DNA from: Methanobrevibacter sp. | GTDB lineage: Archaea; Methanobacteriota; Methanobacteria; Methanobacteriales; Methanobacteriaceae | Direction: 5' to 3' | Length of the DNA stretch: 21,080 bases | Assembly: GCA_017652345.1 (NCBI GenBank) | Contig: JAGCBE010000317.1 | Location: 1 to 21,080 of the forward strand | Shown: positions 19,092 through 21,080 of the stretch, one piece after another | How positions within the stretch are numbered: the stretch's first letter is position 1 | Layout: every line of letters begins with the position of its first letter | Translations under genes and position numbers: made by a program | The notes under the pieces: generated by a model | What the model saw: only the letters and a program-made list of their open reading frames with translations | What the model was told of the DNA's origin: nothing | The model's database searches: none

Positions 19092-19523
19092 TTAACTATG
19101 TAATTCATAATAATAATTTAATGCAGCTTCAGTTCTTACCTTATCTTTTTCATTTTTGAAAGCACATTCTTCTTCGTCTTCGTCATAGACCATATCTACA
19201 CCAATAACCTCAGCTATCTCTCTCAAGTCGTGGTCATAGTCATCAAAATCACAAATAGTGTGTCCACATTCACGTTCTTCTTCAATACATTTCTTGATCA
19301 TTTCTTTAACTTTTTTAGATAGAATATTTGTTTTATTTTCAGGTTCTTCAAATTGAGCCTTATATACTTTTTCTAATTTTTTTGAAGTGTCAATAATTCC
19401 TTCTACTTTTCTATCTGTCCAAGCACAATGATTTCCAAGTGACTTAACAGTACTTAGAAAATCGTGGCAACGACTTTCTATCTCTGCCACGATTTTTTCT
19501 ATTTTTTTATTATTTTCTTTCAT
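19092..19523 (-). CDS. Hypothetical helical acidic protein, 143 aa
   Basis: The ATG overlaps the upstream gene by 14 nt. The nearest ribosome-like site (AAGGGAG) is about 13 nt away, longer than elsewhere, so it may rely on coupling. Long helices: a Lys/Glu-rich first helix (IEKIVAEIESRCHDFLSTVK), a second (KVEGIIDTSKKLEKVYKAQ), then KKVKEMIKKCIEEERE. The C-terminal part has CGHTICDFDDYDHDLREIA and an acidic strand. His/Cys around CGHTIC could chelate metal. Family not recognised. Confidence 0.79.
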   Translation of the reverse strand: MKENNKKIEKIVAEIESRCHDFLSTVKSLGNHCAWTDRKVEGIIDTSKKLEKVYKAQFEEPENKTNILSKKVKEMIKKCIEEERECGHTICDFDDYDHDLREIAEVIGVDMVYDEDEEECAFKNEKDKVRTEAALNYYYELHS

Positions 19524-19776
19524 GACGTAAATGCATTCTCCCTTCTTTAAGTTTGTTTTCTAAGAAATCTTCACCTAACCAGTAAAAACGAGTAATTCTT
19601 AAAAAAATTTTTTTACCAGTTTCTGGATTCACTATCTCTTTCACAAAGAAACATTTGCAATAATACTCATTACGTTTTTGGACTACTCTTGGTCCTTTCA
19701 AAATTGTTAGATTTGCCTTCATAGGCTCACCTAAGCAGTTTGATGTTTCGCGGTATTTATCACCAATTTTAAACAT
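19510..19776 (-). CDS. Hypothetical small protein, 88 aa
   Basis: Start is ATG 19776, 7 nt after GGAGG that follows the upstream TAG; the longer frame to 19797 lies within the upstream gene. A beta-rich protein: FKIGDKYRET, ANLTILKGPRVVQ, YYCKCFFVKEIV, KIFLRITRFYWLG, with a Cys-x-Cys pair and a basic C-terminus (RMHLRHERK). Small beta barrels with basic tails often bind RNA or DNA, but there is no diagnostic motif. Confidence 0.8.
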   Translation of the reverse strand: MFKIGDKYRETSNCLGEPMKANLTILKGPRVVQKRNEYYCKCFFVKEIVNPETGKKIFLRITRFYWLGEDFLENKLKEGRMHLRHERK

Positions 19777-19787
19777 AATTGCACCTC

Positions 19788-20126
19788 CTATTGACAATTT
19801 TTTTGGCTCAAAAATAAGCGTAAATTAGTAGCTAAGTGATCTAAAGTCTCACCAATTTCTTCGCAATTCTCTAATAAAGTTCTAGCACTAGAAGGTTCAC
19901 CTCTATCTGCTTTATACCATAAATCGAAATGTTCATCTACATCATAGTCATCACAATAATTAATGATTTCTTGAATTTCGTCATCTGAATTTGTTTTATT
20001 AATTTCTATTTCAAAATCTTCTCCACAACGATTGTCAATATAAACTATATATCCCTTTTTATCTTTAGTTAATGAAATACCACAATTTGGAGTTTCATTA
20101 ATAATTTTTTGAGCTTTTAATTCCAT
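19788..20126 (-). CDS. Hypothetical acidic protein, 112 aa
   Basis: Start is ATG 20126 with a GGTGG-type site upstream; a longer frame (to 20204) overlaps the upstream gene. Strand-turn start (CGISLTKDKKGYIVYIDNRCG), DFEIEINKTNSDDEIQEIINYCDDYDVDEHFDLWYKADRGEP (the acidic EIQEIINYCDDYD helix is the core), then a helix SSARTLLENCEEIGE and a C-terminal helix. Five Cys in all, not paired in ribbon spacing. Family not recognised. Confidence 0.8.
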   Translation of the reverse strand: MELKAQKIINETPNCGISLTKDKKGYIVYIDNRCGEDFEIEINKTNSDDEIQEIINYCDDYDVDEHFDLWYKADRGEPSSARTLLENCEEIGETLDHLATNLRLFLSQKNCQ

Positions 20127-20137
20127 GATTTTACCAC

Positions 20138-20440
20138 CTATACTAAATTTCTTTTGATGATAGCATTGGCAATACCAGCATCTAATGCTGATATTTCTTT
20201 GCAACTGCGAAGAATTAATTCGTTTAATTCTGGAGTAACAAACAATACTTTACCATCTTTTTGCTGGTCGTATTTGTCTTTAATAGCTTTTTCTAATTCT
20301 TCTTGACTTAATTTCTTGAAATTATCAACTCCTTTTGAAACTAAAGTTGATGCAATAAAACCCAAAGTAAAATCTGGAAAGTTCTTTTCCTTTTCCCATT
20401 TTAATGCAGCGTCATTAAATCTTTTTTGTAATTTTAACAT
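20138..20440 (-). CDS. Hypothetical helical protein, 100 aa
   Basis: Start is ATG 20440, 8 nt after AGGAGG; the longer frame to 20482 lies in the upstream gene. Mostly helical: KLQKRFNDAALKWEKEKN, a hydrophobic stretch FTLGFIASTLVSKG, a basic-acidic helix KLSQEELEKAIKDKYDQQ, a VLFVTPELNELILR strand-helix and AGIANAIIKRNLV at the end. Family not recognised. Confidence 0.8.
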   Translation of the reverse strand: MLKLQKRFNDAALKWEKEKNFPDFTLGFIASTLVSKGVDNFKKLSQEELEKAIKDKYDQQKDGKVLFVTPELNELILRSCKEISALDAGIANAIIKRNLV

Positions 20441-20453
20441 ACTTTTTACCTCC

Positions 20454-20657
20454 TTAATTATGTGTAGCGTTAAAATTTTCAATAGCCCACTTATTACCAG
20501 TGGCTAAAACAGAAGCACGAACTCTTTCACAGGGATGCTCTACATATATGTCTTTAGCATCTCGTTTTTCTTTACAATCATGGCAAAAACATTTGCCTTT
20601 ACCTAAATAATCAATATTTTTACTACCACATTTTGCACAAACTGTAATTTGTCTCAT
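20454..20657 (-). CDS. Zinc-ribbon protein with conserved tail, 67 aa
   Basis: AGGAGG before the ATG, right after the upstream gene. Two CxxC knuckles (C7/C10 and C25/C28) around a Gly-Lys loop give a small zinc ribbon. The tail after residue 48 ends ATGNKWAIENFNATH, which I remember as the ending of small Clostridia hypotheticals. A zinc-ribbon of this size may bind DNA/RNA or a polymerase; none shown. Confidence 0.86.
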   Translation of the reverse strand: MRQITVCAKCGSKNIDYLGKGKCFCHDCKEKRDAKDIYVEHPCERVRASVLATGNKWAIENFNATHN

Positions 20658-20666
20658 AAGTCCTCC

Positions 20667-21080
20667 TTAATCAATTAAAATGTTATCAAAAATATTTGCT
20701 TCTTCTTCACTAACTTTATACTCCCATTGGGCTCCTTCGTTCGGCCAATAAGGATTTCTTCCTAATAAATTTTTTGAACTTAACCACTGTCTTATATCTT
20801 CTGTGTCCATTAGACATTTTCGTAACACTTTTGTGACATAAAGATATCCATTTTTTACAATGCCTTTGGCATTATTACCTAATAGTATTTTTTGCCAAAC
20901 TTCATCAATAATGAAATTTTTACTTAATTTAATTCTTTCAATATCATATTGACTTCTTTTTGTTGCTCCTTCTTTTAAAATCTTATGATTAACAATTCTT
21001 TTTGCGAAATCTTTGTCAAACTTTTTTGTGATTCCTTCTAACATCCCTATTATATCATGTGGATAATCAAAAGGCTTCAA
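20667..21080 (-). CDS. 3' portion of a hypothetical protein (runs off the right edge)
   Basis: At least 137 codons are open to the window edge. The first codon in the window is TTG with no visible ribosome site, so the true start is most likely beyond 21080. Parts: helices (FDKDFAKRIVNHKIL, FIIDEVWQKILLGN), a strand-turn GIVKNGYLYVTKVL, a helix (DTEDIRQWLSSKN) and a polar C-terminus with WEYKVSEEEAN. Its TAA is followed at once by the AGGAGG of the zinc-ribbon gene. Family not recognised. Confidence 0.78.
   Translation of the reverse strand: MKPFDYPHDIIGMLEGITKKFDKDFAKRIVNHKILKEGATKRSQYDIERIKLSKNFIIDEVWQKILLGNNAKGIVKNGYLYVTKVLRKCLMDTEDIRQWLSSKNLLGRNPYWPNEGAQWEYKVSEEEANIFDNILID

Noticed and set aside
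1..21080. tRNA genes, CRISPR arrays, insertion sequences and att sites
   Set aside because: I saw no cloverleaf with a conserved T-arm, no regularly spaced repeat array, no transposase and no integrase or flanking direct repeats that would mark an att site.

Overview
The window looks like part of a large, tailed-phage-type (or phage-like plasmid) accessory genome from a low-GC Gram-positive host, most likely a Clostridia/Bacilli-type bacterium. I infer the host from the near-universal AGGAGG-type ribosome binding sites, the AT-rich codon use and one perfect consensus SigA-type promoter. I see no structural, replication or integration hallmark gene, so the phage assignment is an inference. It rests on gene density, overlapping starts and stops, strand uniformity, and three recognisable families that are common in phages: a SprT-like zinc protease, an HNH homing endonuclease and a Gp88-like protein.

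Layout. (1) 1-928, plus strand: the 3' end of a gene with a very acidic tail and two small genes, closed by an intrinsic terminator at 946-972. (2) 973-1557, plus strand: a self-contained one-gene unit with a consensus promoter (1038-1066), a structured leader of about 150 nt, a GTG-started 105-residue protein and a terminator that overlaps the end of its coding sequence. (3) 1558-2076: a gene-free convergent junction of about 500 bp made of C5/G5 and A-runs. It holds four direct CCGCCAG copies, a four-tract G-quadruplex candidate, several palindromes and terminators in both orientations. (4) 2077-21080, minus strand: one unbroken run of 48 small genes (45-293 residues). Spacing runs from overlaps to a few nucleotides, many junctions are TAATG or ATGA, and I found no convincing internal promoter or terminator. 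Transcription enters from beyond the right edge and ends in region 3.

The minus-strand run reads as the small-gene accessory arm of a big phage: mostly soluble acidic alpha/beta proteins of unknown function, several with zinc ribbons, and two small membrane proteins at the promoter-distal end. The plus-strand block is visibly richer in G+C (about 42% in a hand-counted line, against about 27-37% in sampled minus-arm lines), so the two arms may have different histories.

The most interesting items are: the HNH-AP2 endonuclease, whose reading frame breaks before its AP2 domain but has a dnaX-like slippery site (A AAA AAG with an AGGAG 10 nt upstream) at exactly the position that restores the frame; the repeat-rich convergent junction; and the isolated single-gene unit with its structured leader.
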